A stretch of 64,000 nucleotides of DNA, taken from contig NZ_QJSR01000001.1 in assembly GCF_003217095.1 (NCBI RefSeq), positions 906,009 through 970,008 of the forward strand. Reading direction: 5' to 3'. A program made the position numbers and the translations under genes. Shown one piece after another: positions 56,068 to 64,000 of this stretch. How positions within the stretch are numbered: position 1 is the first letter of the stretch; each line of letters opens with the position of its first letter. The notes under the pieces were generated by a model that searched no databases, was not told the DNA's origin, and saw nothing but the letters and a program-made list of their open reading frames with translations. Source of the stretch: Rhizobium sp. PP-CC-3A-592 (GTDB lineage Bacteria > Pseudomonadota > Alphaproteobacteria > Rhizobiales > Rhizobiaceae).

Positions 56068-56253
56068 TCAGCCCTTGCGCGCGTTCTCGACGCTGTCGAG
56101 TTGCTGCAGGAGATCGAGGAACGTGTCGGGAAGAGGTTCCCGCTCCACGGCGCTGTAAACGGCTCTCAGTTTCGAGACGATCTGGCTGTTCGGGTCCAAG
56201 GTCTCCGCGTGTTGCAGAACCGCGCGAGGTTTGGGGTCTGTCATATCCGCCAT
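56068..56253 (-). CDS. nepR: Anti-sigma factor NepR
   Basis: 61 residues. Core NSQIVSKLRAVYSAVEREPL then PDTFLDLLQQLD matches NepR well. It binds the EcfG sigma factor and keeps it inactive until phosphorylated PhyR takes NepR away. Divergent from phyR (213 bp apart), the known layout. However, no ecfG gene follows it; downstream lies a terminator and a lipoprotein gene. Confidence 0.87.
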   Translation of the reverse strand: MADMTDPKPRAVLQHAETLDPNSQIVSKLRAVYSAVEREPLPDTFLDLLQQLDSVENARKG

Positions 56254-56466
56254 GCGTTCAGGTCCGTTTCGTCCGAAATCCGATCGTGCTCATCCCGGTG
56301 CGGCCCGTCGGCATCCTCAAATTGATCACGTCACCCTCATGCTTTGTAATTCTTGCCGATCAAACTTTCCACACGACGGGAAACATGGTCAAACGTCCCT
56401 GTTTCGACTCGTCGAACGATCAAACTCTGTCCGGTTTCGGCGCCAATATATCGAAGGACGTCTTTC

Positions 56467-57270
56467 ATGTCACTTTCCATGCGGATCGCCGCACACCTTC
56501 CCTATGTCCGCCGCTTCTCCCGCGCCATCACGGGCTCGCAAACGTCGGGCGATGCCTATGTCGCAGCCGTCCTCGAAGCATTGATTGCCGATATCGACCT
56601 GTTCCCCAAGGCGTCGAGCGACCGGGTCAGCGTCTTCAAACTCTATTGCTCGCTGTTCGATACGATCACCATCAAGATCGACGAAGAGGCGGTGAACTCG
56701 CCTTACGCATGGGAACAGAGGGCCGCCGCCAATCTGGCGCGGATCTCGCCCGATGCGCGCAAGGCGTTCCTGCTCGTCTCCGTCGAAGGCTTTAGCCCGG
56801 ATGAAACCGCGGAAATCCTGAGCGTTACGCCGGATGCGGTGGCCGGACTGATCCAGCAGGCGTCGACGGACATTGCCCGTCAGGTCGTGACCGACATCCT
56901 CATCATCGAGGACGAGCCGCTGATCGCCATGGATATCGAGGATATGGTGCGCAGCCTCGGGCACGGCGTGGCCGGCATCGCCCGCACGCATAGCGAAGCG
57001 GTCGAGCTGTTCAAGCAGACATCGCCGAAGATGGTTCTGGCCGACATCCAGCTTGCCGATGGCAGCTCGGGTATCGATGCGGTGAACGAGATTCTCTCGA
57101 CGGCAACCGTACCGGTGATCTTCATCACGGCGTTTCCGGAGCGCCTGCTGACGGGCGAAAAGCCGGAACCGGCCTTCCTCGTCACCAAGCCGTTCAACCC
57201 CGACATGGTGAAGGCGCTGATCAGCCAGGCGCTGTTCTTCAACGAAAATGCCCCTGCCGGCGAGGCCTGA
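56467..57270 (+). CDS. phyR: General stress response regulator PhyR
   Basis: 267 residues from MSLSMRIAAHLPYVRRFSRA after ATCGAAGGACG. The N-terminal sigma-like domain (about 5-130) contains ARISPDARKAFLLVSVEGFS and DETAEILSVTPDAVAGLI; the receiver domain (about 140-260) has VTDILIIEDEPLIAMDIEDM, phosphoacceptor Asp in VLADIQLADGSSG, and VTKPF (Lys). Phosphorylation frees the sigma mimic to bind NepR. The cognate kinase is not in the window. Confidence 0.94.
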   Translation: MSLSMRIAAHLPYVRRFSRAITGSQTSGDAYVAAVLEALIADIDLFPKASSDRVSVFKLYCSLFDTITIKIDEEAVNSPYAWEQRAAANLARISPDARKAFLLVSVEGFSPDETAEILSVTPDAVAGLIQQASTDIARQVVTDILIIEDEPLIAMDIEDMVRSLGHGVAGIARTHSEAVELFKQTSPKMVLADIQLADGSSGIDAVNEILSTATVPVIFITAFPERLLTGEKPEPAFLVTKPFNPDMVKALISQALFFNENAPAGEA

Positions 57271-57278
57271 GAGGCTCC

Positions 57279-58406
57279 TCAGCCCGGCAGCTGGCGTTCC
57301 GGCGGCCGGGTGCGGACCTCGTTGAAAATGGTGAGGCCGATCAGCGCGAGCGGCATGGCCAGCATCGCGCCGACGGCACCCCACATCCATGTCCAGAAGA
57401 TGATGGCGATGAAGATCAGGAACGGGTTGATCTCCAGGCGATGGCCGAGGATCGCCGGCGTTACCAGATTTTCCATGACCAGATGCAGCAGGAAAAAACA
57501 GGCAGCCGGCAGCAGTGCCATGATCATGCTGTCATGCGTCATCAGGCCGGCGCAGGTGAGCGCAATCGTCATGGCGGTAACGCCGAGATAGGGAATGAAG
57601 CTCGAGACGAAGGCGAAGAGACCCCAGAGAACCGCGCCCGAGAGCCCGCCGGCAAAGGCGATGAGCGCCGTGATCGTGCCGAGCGAGATATAGATCAGGC
57701 TTGCGGTGGAGAAATAGAAGCCGACCGCACTCTCCGTGGCGTTCATGACGCGGATGGCCGTCAGGCGGCGCTCATGCGTGGCGAAGGCGAGGATGATGGT
57801 CTTGCGCAGATGCGCGCGGCCGATGAGGAACAGGCCAAGGGCGGCGAGAAAGATCAGCGTCTGGACGAAGGCGGGTGTGAGACCCGTGGCGACCAGCCCC
57901 AGCATGGAACCGGCATTCGCCATAACCATGTCGGAGATCGCCTTCTCGTTCGCGCCGTTGATGGCGCGCTTCACCCATTCGAACCGCTCAAAGAAGGGCA
58001 GGAACCGCTGGACCGCGTCTTCCATCATCGCCGGCGCCTTGGCGGTCAGCGTGGAGATCGGCTCGATCAAGGCATTGACGAGGAAAAAGACCAGCACCAC
58101 GAAGACGATGCCGAAGAACAGGCCGCCAAGCATGGGCGGCAGGCCGAAGCGCGAGAGCCGGTCGGCGGCAACGCCAAGCACCATGCCGACGACGATAGCC
58201 AGCGTCACCGGCATCAGGATAGATTCGAGCGTGTAGATGACGCCGGACATCAGGATGATGAATGTGCCGACAATGCTCCAGGCGACGACAAGATCGAGGC
58301 CGGTCTTCGGATCGGCCAGTGCCGTTGCCTCGGACGGCGGCGGGTTCTCGATATGCGCTTTCTTCTTCGCCTTGAACAAGGCTCGCTCCGGTATGGCAGA
58401 ATTCAT
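57279..58406 (-). CDS. AI-2E family (PerM-like) transporter
   Basis: 375 residues from ATG 58406 after GTGGAGGTCCAAG. About eight TM helices; the C-terminal GLSGAVLWGLFAFVSSFIPY and NLVTPAILGHRLEINPFLIF are family signatures. Members export autoinducer-2 or ions; the substrate here is unknown. It converges on phyR with 8 bp between. Confidence 0.88.
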   Translation of the reverse strand: MNSAIPERALFKAKKKAHIENPPPSEATALADPKTGLDLVVAWSIVGTFIILMSGVIYTLESILMPVTLAIVVGMVLGVAADRLSRFGLPPMLGGLFFGIVFVVLVFFLVNALIEPISTLTAKAPAMMEDAVQRFLPFFERFEWVKRAINGANEKAISDMVMANAGSMLGLVATGLTPAFVQTLIFLAALGLFLIGRAHLRKTIILAFATHERRLTAIRVMNATESAVGFYFSTASLIYISLGTITALIAFAGGLSGAVLWGLFAFVSSFIPYLGVTAMTIALTCAGLMTHDSMIMALLPAACFFLLHLVMENLVTPAILGHRLEINPFLIFIAIIFWTWMWGAVGAMLAMPLALIGLTIFNEVRTRPPERQLPG

Positions 58407-58623
58407 CTTGGACCTCCACTCGCAATGAGCGCGGGCCGAAAGCTGCCGCGGTATCTTGCCTGGCGCCCGACACTTGTGGTCTTGCAACGCTCAACGAGCA
58501 TGACCTGACAGCCGGGACGTCCGTCAATTCGAAGACGGGAGAAAAGTTCCCGTAACGCTCTGAATGCTCGCTATTTTCCACCAAAAATGGTGTTTTCAGC
58601 GGGCTCTTTTACATCCGAAGGGA

Positions 58624-58794
58624 TCAAAATTTTTCCGGCGGAAAGATTCGGAGGGTCAGCGAGAAGAGGCCGAGACCGAGGAGGACGACGAGCAGCGTGT
58701 TCGCCACGTCGTCGGAGGTTGCAGAGACGACGCCGACGGCAAGTGCGGCGCAGACGAGCAGAATCAGGCCGAGCCTGGGCAGCCAGTAAAGCAT
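58624..58794 (-). CDS. Small two-TM membrane protein
   Basis: 56 residues: MLYWLPRLGLILLVCAALAV, GVVSATSDDVANTLLVVLLG and LGLFSLTLRIFPPEKF. Two TM helices. The start follows GAAGGACGCCCCT, and an EcfG-type promoter sits 44 bp upstream. No family recognised. Confidence 0.8.
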   Translation of the reverse strand: MLYWLPRLGLILLVCAALAVGVVSATSDDVANTLLVVLLGLGLFSLTLRIFPPEKF

Positions 58795-58837
58795 AGGGGC
58801 GTCCTTCGATGTTCGGAAACGTTAATTCTGGCCTAAC

Positions 58838-58863
58838 AACGGACCGATTTGCCAAATTGTTCC
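58838..58863 (-). promoter_or_regulatory. EcfG-type promoter
   Basis: On the minus strand GGAAC-N17-CGTT, toward the 56-residue membrane protein gene. Confidence 0.68.
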
Positions 58864-58942
58864 CAAGCTTTCGCGAAGCCTGTGATCCGGGGCATTTCCG
58901 GCGGCGTACGTCTCGACGAACAAAGAACCGAGAGCGCGCGCC

Positions 58943-59326
58943 ATGCACAGATTCCTTCTCTCCCTCAGCCTCCTCTTGGCCTCCGGCAGCACCGTAGCCT
59001 TTGCGGCCGGCATGACCGAGGCCGATATCCGCGAAAGGATCATCGGGCGCACGATCTATCTCGAAGCGCCGATGGGCGGAGAGTTTCCGCTGAACTACCG
59101 GACGTCGGGCGTGGTGGATGGGGATGGCAAGGCGCTTGGGATTGGCAAGCTGATCCAGCCGAGCGACACCGGCAAATGGTGGATCGCCGACGACAAGCTC
59201 TGCCAGCAGTTCACCACCTGGTACAAGGGCGCGAAGATGTGCTTCGACCTGACCGTAACCGGCGCCGACAAGGTAAAGTGGGTGCGCGACAATGGCGAGA
59301 GCGGCATGGCGCGGATCGGCAACTAG
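58943..59326 (+). CDS. Secreted hypothetical protein, DUF995-like
   Basis: 127 residues with a signal peptide (MHRFLLSLSLLLASGSTVAF). The mature part begins MTEADIRERIIGRTIYLEAP and has a beta-rich body with WWIADDKLCQQFTTWYKGAK and a Cys pair. The layout resembles DUF995 proteins of rhizobia; this is a tentative match. Confidence 0.72.
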   Translation: MHRFLLSLSLLLASGSTVAFAAGMTEADIRERIIGRTIYLEAPMGGEFPLNYRTSGVVDGDGKALGIGKLIQPSDTGKWWIADDKLCQQFTTWYKGAKMCFDLTVTGADKVKWVRDNGESGMARIGN

Positions 59327-59386
59327 GATTGCTTTCAATGCCGCAGGCGTAACCGGGCGACGGTGTCGCCGCCCGGTGCTTTCGCC

Positions 59387-59731
59387 CTAGAGCGCAGCGA
59401 TGACGATGACTTCGACCAGATATTCCGGGGTCGCGAGCTTGGCTTCGCCCGTGGCGCGAGCCGGCGTGTTGCCCTGCGGTGCCCATTTGTCCCAGACAGC
59501 GTTCATCTTGGGGAAATCGGCCATGTCGGCCAGCCAGATGGTAGCGTTGAGGATGCGCGTCTTGTCGGTGCCGGCCTGTTCCAGCAGGCGATCGACCGAG
59601 GCCAGAGCCTGGCTCGTCTGGGTTGCGACGTCGTCGCCGGCATTGCCGACCTGGCCGGCGAGATAGACCGTGCCGTTGTGAACGACGGCCTGGCTCATGC
59701 GCGGGCCGGTCTCGAAGCGTGTGATATCCAT
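59387..59731 (-). CDS. RidA (YjgF/YER057c/UK114) family protein
   Basis: 114 residues. Signature LNATIWLADMADFPKMNAVW with the conserved Arg/Thr region. Archetypal RidA deaminates reactive enamine/imine intermediates. The substrate-binding Arg of true RidA is not clearly present (PARATGEAKLATPEYLVEVI), so this may be a Rid subgroup with a different role. Confidence 0.88.
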   Translation of the reverse strand: MDITRFETGPRMSQAVVHNGTVYLAGQVGNAGDDVATQTSQALASVDRLLEQAGTDKTRILNATIWLADMADFPKMNAVWDKWAPQGNTPARATGEAKLATPEYLVEVIVIAAL

Positions 59732-59846
59732 GGTGAAATTCCTCTTGCTCGAATGCGTTGACGCCGAAGCGCAGACGCATCGGGGCTTACAGGAGAACAG
59801 GCTTCAGGAAAACCTTCCGGCTGAAAAGTTCGTCGCGGTCCCGGGT

Positions 59847-61214
59847 TTAAACCGGCGCAGGTGACGGGGGGAATTCGAGCTGTACGCGCGTCCCCTCCCC
59901 GGGCCGCGAATCCACCGTCAGCGCGGCATCGTGCAGTTCGGCGATGCGCTCCACGATCTTCAGGCCGACGCCGAGTGCGTCCGAACTCTTGATCCGCCCG
60001 CCGTCGAGGATGTGGCTGGGGGAGCGTCCGAAGCCGGGGCCGTCGTCGGCCACCTCCAGCAGGCCCGTCTCCGCCGTGCGCACCGAGATGCGCGTGCCCT
60101 TCGGCGTGTGCTTGACCGCGTTCTCGACGAGGTTGCTGATGGTGTTTTCGACCAGCGCCGGCACGGCGCGGATCTCGCCACCGCCCTCCTCCACGAATTC
60201 GAGCGTGCGGCCGCTGTTGAAGACGAAGGGCGCGAGCTGGGCGACGACATCGCTCGCAAGCCCCGCCAGCGACACCGGCTTGAACGAGGCGGCATCGACC
60301 ACGTCGAGCCTCGCGAGCGAGGTCAGCTGCTCCAGCATGTGGGTCAACGCCTCCAGGTCCTTTTCGGCCTTGCGCGCACGGGGGTCGTCGATCCGCTCCA
60401 GTTCCATGCGGACGACGGCGACGGGCGTTCGGATTTCATGAGCGATCGATGTGGAGAAGATTTTCTGCGCCTGGATGAGGTCGGCGACCCGCACCAAGAG
60501 CCGGTTGACCGCATTGGCGAAATTGGCGATCTCGCGCGGCATGCCCTCCGTCGAGAGCGGATTGAAGGCCGCACGCGGATCGATGGCGTCTGCCGCCTTG
60601 CCGGCTTCCACCACCGGCTTCAGCGCGCGCCGGACGGAGAGAATGGTGGCGCCGGCAACGAGGCCGAACATCAGCGGCATGGGGATGATCAGATGATCCC
60701 GCAGCTCGTGCAACAGCACGCTGGTGACGAACCCATGGGGATCGCGCAGGACCGCAAGCTCGACGAACACCTCCTGTGTCCCGAACCGGAACGAGCGCCC
60801 GCCGGCGACGCTCAGCGGCTTTCCGGGCGCGATCTCGCGCTGCCAGAAGGTCGGCGGGTTGATTTCGATCGGCAGGAAGTGGCGCTGGCAGAGCGCCTCG
60901 CAGTTGGAAAACAGGACTTCGCCGGCGGAGGTGCGGACCCGGACGAAGATGTCGCCGTCGGTCTCATCCTCGCGCATCGTGTAGCGTTCGGCGAGCGCCG
61001 GCGGCATCTGGAAGGAGATGCGGTCCTTGGCGACGACGATGCCTTCGGCCAGCGTTTCCGCCTCCTGCCCGATGAGAAAGCCGCCGAGATCGGCATCGTT
61101 CGACCAGTATTCGGCGAGCACGATGCCGAACTCCAGCATCATGGCGAGCACCGTGAAGGTGACGATGCGCAGGGAGACGATGCCGATCAGGGAACGATCC
61201 CGCACGGCGTTCAT
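59847..61214 (-). CDS. Sensor histidine kinase
   Basis: 455 residues from the ATG at 61214. Two TM helices (about 8-30 and 180-205) flank a periplasmic sensor domain. HAMP-like region, H box TSIAHEIRTPVAVVRME, N box NLVENAVKHTP, G1 EVADDGPGFG and G2 ALGVGLKIVERIA. Overlaps the response regulator gene by 4 bp (ATGA), so the two form a pair. The signal is unknown. Confidence 0.92.
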   Translation of the reverse strand: MNAVRDRSLIGIVSLRIVTFTVLAMMLEFGIVLAEYWSNDADLGGFLIGQEAETLAEGIVVAKDRISFQMPPALAERYTMREDETDGDIFVRVRTSAGEVLFSNCEALCQRHFLPIEINPPTFWQREIAPGKPLSVAGGRSFRFGTQEVFVELAVLRDPHGFVTSVLLHELRDHLIIPMPLMFGLVAGATILSVRRALKPVVEAGKAADAIDPRAAFNPLSTEGMPREIANFANAVNRLLVRVADLIQAQKIFSTSIAHEIRTPVAVVRMELERIDDPRARKAEKDLEALTHMLEQLTSLARLDVVDAASFKPVSLAGLASDVVAQLAPFVFNSGRTLEFVEEGGGEIRAVPALVENTISNLVENAVKHTPKGTRISVRTAETGLLEVADDGPGFGRSPSHILDGGRIKSSDALGVGLKIVERIAELHDAALTVDSRPGEGTRVQLEFPPSPAPV

Positions 61215-61885
61215 GGCGTGGCCTGCAGCATGTAGCCGACGCCCCGCACGGTCACGAGATCTGCACCTGTTTCGAGCGGCAGCAGCTTCTTGCGCAGGCG
61301 CGACACGGCAAGCTCCAGCGCGTTGGCGGTCATCTCCTCGCCGAATTCCGACAGCGCCAGCTCCAGCTTGCGCTTCTGCACCACGCGGCCGGCATCGCGC
61401 ATCAGCAGTTCGGCCAGCGCCCGCTCGCGCGGCGGCAGCGCGACGATGGTACCGCTGCAGGAAAGCTCCGCCATGGCGGGATCGTAGCGCAGATGGCCGC
61501 ATTCGAGCACCGGCTGCAACGATGTCGGGCTGCGCCGCAGCATGGCGCGGCAGCGCGCCAGGAACTCGCGGTGGTGGAACGGCTTGACGAGATAATCGTC
61601 TGCGCCTGCATCCAGCCCCTCGATCCGCTCCTCGATCGAGCCGCGCGCGGTGATGACGAGGACCGGCAGGTCCTTGTAGGTCTTGCGGATCTGGCGCAGC
61701 AGTTCGAGCCCGTTGCCATCGGGCAGGCCGAGATCGAGCAGGATGAGGTCGTGCTCGCGCAGCGTCAGCGTCACCGTGGCGTCGGCGATCGTCGTCACGA
61801 CATCGAGCCGCCAGCCGGCCTCGCGGACGGTTTCGCCCAGAAGCTCGGCGAGCCGGGGACTGTCTTCAACCAGCAGCAGCCGCAT
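61211..61885 (-). CDS. OmpR-family response regulator
   Basis: 224 residues. Receiver: MRLLLVEDSPRLAELLGETV, phosphoacceptor Asp in LILLDLGLPDGNG, VITARGS, YLVKPF. C-terminal winged helix with LPPRERALAELLMRDAGRVV and VSRLRKKL...VRGVGYML. Resembles TctD/QseB/PmrA regulators. It precedes its kinase, and a PepSY gene lies upstream. Confidence 0.93.
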   Translation of the reverse strand: MRLLLVEDSPRLAELLGETVREAGWRLDVVTTIADATVTLTLREHDLILLDLGLPDGNGLELLRQIRKTYKDLPVLVITARGSIEERIEGLDAGADDYLVKPFHHREFLARCRAMLRRSPTSLQPVLECGHLRYDPAMAELSCSGTIVALPPRERALAELLMRDAGRVVQKRKLELALSEFGEEMTANALELAVSRLRKKLLPLETGADLVTVRGVGYMLQATP

Positions 61886-61969
61886 GCATCTGTCTCACAT
61901 GTTGGAAAAGCGGATCTGGAAACATGCCGACCGTATCAGCTTTCGCAGTCGACGACAGCGCCTCCCGCA

Positions 61970-62272
61970 TCATCGTTGCGGGCCGTTGCTCATGGAGGCC
62001 GCGACGACGTCGCCGGTCATCGGGTCCATGACGACATCGGCCTGCAGGCGGCGCGCCGTCAGGGCCTCGATCTCGTAGCAGGAACCGATGACAATGATAT
62101 GCCGGATATCAGGATAGCCCGCGGCCACGGCCTTGCGGGAGATCGCCTCGCGGCTCATCCAGTGCGCCTGCGGTTCCCGCGTGCAGTCCACAGAACGCTC
62201 GCCGGCCAGCGCCGTGCCCTCGGGAAGTGCGAGGTGCAGAAGAGGAAGCACAAGACGGAGCAGGCGGCGCAT
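61970..62272 (-). CDS. Exported PepSY-like protein
   Basis: 100 residues with a signal peptide (MRRLLRLVLPLLHLALPEGT). The body fits a PepSY domain: REAISRKAVAAGYPDIRHII, then YEIEALTARRLQADVVMDPM and TGDVV. Often found beside OmpR-type systems, possibly as a periplasmic modulator. 84 bp upstream of the regulator gene. A longer start exists at 62296. Confidence 0.78.
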   Translation of the reverse strand: MRRLLRLVLPLLHLALPEGTALAGERSVDCTREPQAHWMSREAISRKAVAAGYPDIRHIIVIGSCYEIEALTARRLQADVVMDPMTGDVVAASMSNGPQR

Positions 62273-62354
62273 CGGCAATCTCCAGGGGCGGACCATTGGA
62301 GATATGCCGATGTCTTGCCGTCATCCGCCTGTCAGCCGACAACCGAAAGGCGCG

Positions 62355-63347
62355 TCAATCTGCCGGGGCCGAGGGCGGGACGTCGTCGAGCGGGTGGTAG
62401 CAGGCGAAGCGATGATCGACCGCACCGTCGAGCGCCGGCATCTTTTCGCGACAGAGATCCGTCGCACGCCAGCAGCGCGGATTGAACGGGCAGCCGCTCG
62501 GGGGATTGAGCGGCGACGGCAGCTCGCCCTGCAACTGGATGCGCTGGCGCTTGCCTTCCGGATTGGCGACCGGGGTCGCCGACAGGAGGGCTGCGGTATA
62601 GGGATGCTGCGGGTTGGTGAACACGCTTTCCGCCGTCCCCGTTTCCACCGGGCGGCCGAGATACATGACCATGATGTCGTCTGCGATATGGCGCACCACG
62701 GACAGGCCGTGCGAGATGAAGAGGTAGGCAAGGCCCATCTCCTTCTGCAAGTCCATCAACAGGTTGAGCACCTGCGCCTGGATCGACAGGTCGAGCGCCG
62801 ACACCGGCTCGTCCAGCACCAGCACCTTCGGCCGGAGCATGAGAGCGCGGGCAATGGCAATGCGCTGGCGCTGGCCGCCGGAGAACATATGCGGGTAGCG
62901 GTCGTAATGCTCCGGCCGCAGGCCGACCTTGCGCATCATCTCCTCCACCTTAGCCCGCCGCGTGGCTGCGTCGTCGGTGGTATTGATCTTCAACGGCTCT
63001 TCCAGCAAGGACCCGACCTTCTGGCGCGGATTGAGCGAGCCATAGGGGTTCTGGAAGACGATCTGCACGAGGCTGCGCAGCGAGGCATCGCCGACGCGGG
63101 CCGGCTTGCCGTCGATCAGCAGTTCGCCGCCGCTCGGATCCTCGATCATGGTGACGAGGCGGGCGAGCGTGGACTTGCCGCAGCCGCTTTCGCCGACGAC
63201 CGCCAGCGTGCGCCCGGAATGCAGCGAGAAGGACACGCCATTCAAGGCGCGCACGGTGGCCGCCGGTTTGAACATGCCACGGGAGACGGAATAGAAGCGC
63301 TGGAGGTCGTGGCCTTCGAGGACGGGTCTGGATGCGGTCTCGCTCAT
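62355..63347 (-). CDS. dppF: Dipeptide/oligopeptide ABC transporter ATPase (DppF-type)
   Basis: 330 residues from [20 protein letters not shown]. Walker [17 protein letters not shown] loop [11 protein letters not shown], signature [16 protein letters not shown], Walker [13 protein letters not shown], switch ISHGL. The C-terminal oligo_HPY part has [14 protein letters not shown] (iron-sulfur/Cys-rich). Overlaps dppD by 4 bp. It energises peptide uptake with the permease genes outside the window. Confidence 0.9.
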   Translation of the reverse strand: MSETASRPVLEGHDLQRFYSVSRGMFKPAATVRALNGVSFSLHSGRTLAVVGESGCGKSTLARLVTMIEDPSGGELLIDGKPARVGDASLRSLVQIVFQNPYGSLNPRQKVGSLLEEPLKINTTDDAATRRAKVEEMMRKVGLRPEHYDRYPHMFSGGQRQRIAIARALMLRPKVLVLDEPVSALDLSIQAQVLNLLMDLQKEMGLAYLFISHGLSVVRHIADDIMVMYLGRPVETGTAESVFTNPQHPYTAALLSATPVANPEGKRQRIQLQGELPSPLNPPSGCPFNPRCWRATDLCREKMPALDGAVDHRFACYHPLDDVPPSAPAD

Positions 63348-64000
63348 CGCGTGCCCTCCCCTGCAAGCTCGACGGTCATCGTCGGATGGTTCTGCGGAAT
63401 GCCGTCGATCAGCGGGTAGTTGCACAGCGCGCGGCCGAACTCGGGGCCTTGTCGCATAACGGAGCGCGAACAGAGATCGGTGGCGAAGGCGCAGCGCGGC
63501 GAGAACAGACAGCCTTGCGGGCGATCATGCTGGCCCGGCACGACGCCGAGAATGGAGGGTAGACGCTCGCCGATCTGCGCGCGTTCGGGAAGCGAGGCGA
63601 GAAGGGCCGCGGTATAGGGGTGATGCGGATCGCGGAAGAGCGCCTTGACCGGCTGCTCCTCGACCTTCTGGCCGGCATACTGCACCTGCACACGCTCGGC
63701 GGTTTCCGCGACCACGCCCATATCATGGGTGATCAGCACCAGCGCCATGCCGTTTTCCTTCTGCAGGCGAACGAGCAGGTCGAGGATCTGGGCCTGGATG
63801 GTGACGTCGAGCGCCGTCGTCGGCTCGTCGGCGATGAGGAGCTTCGGATTGCAGGAGAGCGCCATGGCGATCATGACGCGCTGGCTCATGCCGCCCGACA
63901 TCTGGTGCGGGAAGTTCGACAAGCGGTCTTCCGGCGAGGGAATGCCGACGAGCTTCAGGAGTTCGATGGAGCGGGCGCGCCGCGCGGCGCGGTCGAGGCC
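63344..64000 (-). CDS. dppD: Dipeptide/oligopeptide ABC transporter ATPase (DppD-type), 5' part missing
   Basis: C-terminal part of the protein; the N-terminus with Walker A is beyond position 64000. Visible are [20 protein letters not shown] (signature), [20 protein letters not shown] (Walker B), LITHDMG, and a Cys-rich [14 protein letters not shown] in the oligo_HPY tail. Coupled to dppF by ATGA. Confidence 0.9.
   Translation of the reverse strand, partial: GLDRAARRARSIELLKLVGIPSPEDRLSNFPHQMSGGMSQRVMIAMALSCNPKLLIADEPTTALDVTIQAQILDLLVRLQKENGMALVLITHDMGVVAETAERVQVQYAGQKVEEQPVKALFRDPHHPYTAALLASLPERAQIGERLPSILGVVPGQHDRPQGCLFSPRCAFATDLCSRSVMRQGPEFGRALCNYPLIDGIPQNHPTMTVELAGEGTR

Overview
The window is chromosomal DNA of a member of the Rhizobiaceae (alphaproteobacterium; Rhizobium, Ensifer, Agrobacterium or Shinella-like). 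This rests on gene content: a hisS-hisZ-hisG operon, divergent katA/oxyR, bdhA, a DUF1476 protein, a phyR/nepR general stress response locus, and rhizobial-type intergenic mosaic repeats. The species is not resolved.

Layout. 1-3.0 kb: histidine biosynthesis and histidyl-tRNA synthetase (minus strand). 3.2-4.2 kb: a small periplasmic, probably metal-related cluster. 4.2-17 kb: housekeeping genes (tag, two L,D-transpeptidases, a GntR regulator, a NUDIX hydrolase, a Pit phosphate transporter, rsmE, gshA, a DUF937 protein, a DUF1127 protein, a LysR regulator, an NCS2 purine permease). 17-30 kb: katA with divergent oxyR, bdhA, a MAPEG protein, guaB, a DUF1476 protein, a metallo-beta-lactamase-fold protein, an MFS exporter, rlmE, and a Ppx/GppA phosphatase with a very long disordered N-terminus. 

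30.0-48.0 kb: an 18-kb integrated mobile element inserted into the 3' end of tRNA-Gln(CTG). It is bounded by a perfect 18-bp direct repeat (30024-30041 and 47981-47998). It carries a tyrosine recombinase next to the tRNA, a Mob_Pre-type relaxase operon, a plasmid replicase-like gene, and a defence cargo. The cargo holds two cytosine-C5 methyltransferases, Vsr, an HNH-like protein, a GHKL ATPase with an unrecognised partner, a one-TM protein, an AbiTii-domain protein and a zinc-ribbon protein. This is the most likely place for an undescribed system: a Dcm-Vsr-HNH arm (minus) divergent from a GHKL-ATPase/partner arm (plus), sharing an 89-bp intergenic region.

48-59 kb, just right of the element: a cluster of general stress response genes. 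Six small genes are preceded by matches to the EcfG promoter (GGAAC-N16/17-CGTT). The same stretch holds phyR, a clear nepR, and a second NepR-like gene with its own EcfG promoter. The sigma factor gene ecfG is not in the window. 59-64 kb: a RidA protein, an OmpR-type two-component pair with a PepSY protein, and the ATPase genes of a dipeptide ABC transporter, the last cut by the window edge.

Start codons were moved from the longest open frame to internal starts wherever a ribosome binding site and family alignment favoured it. Functions come from motif and family recognition by eye; no database search was run.
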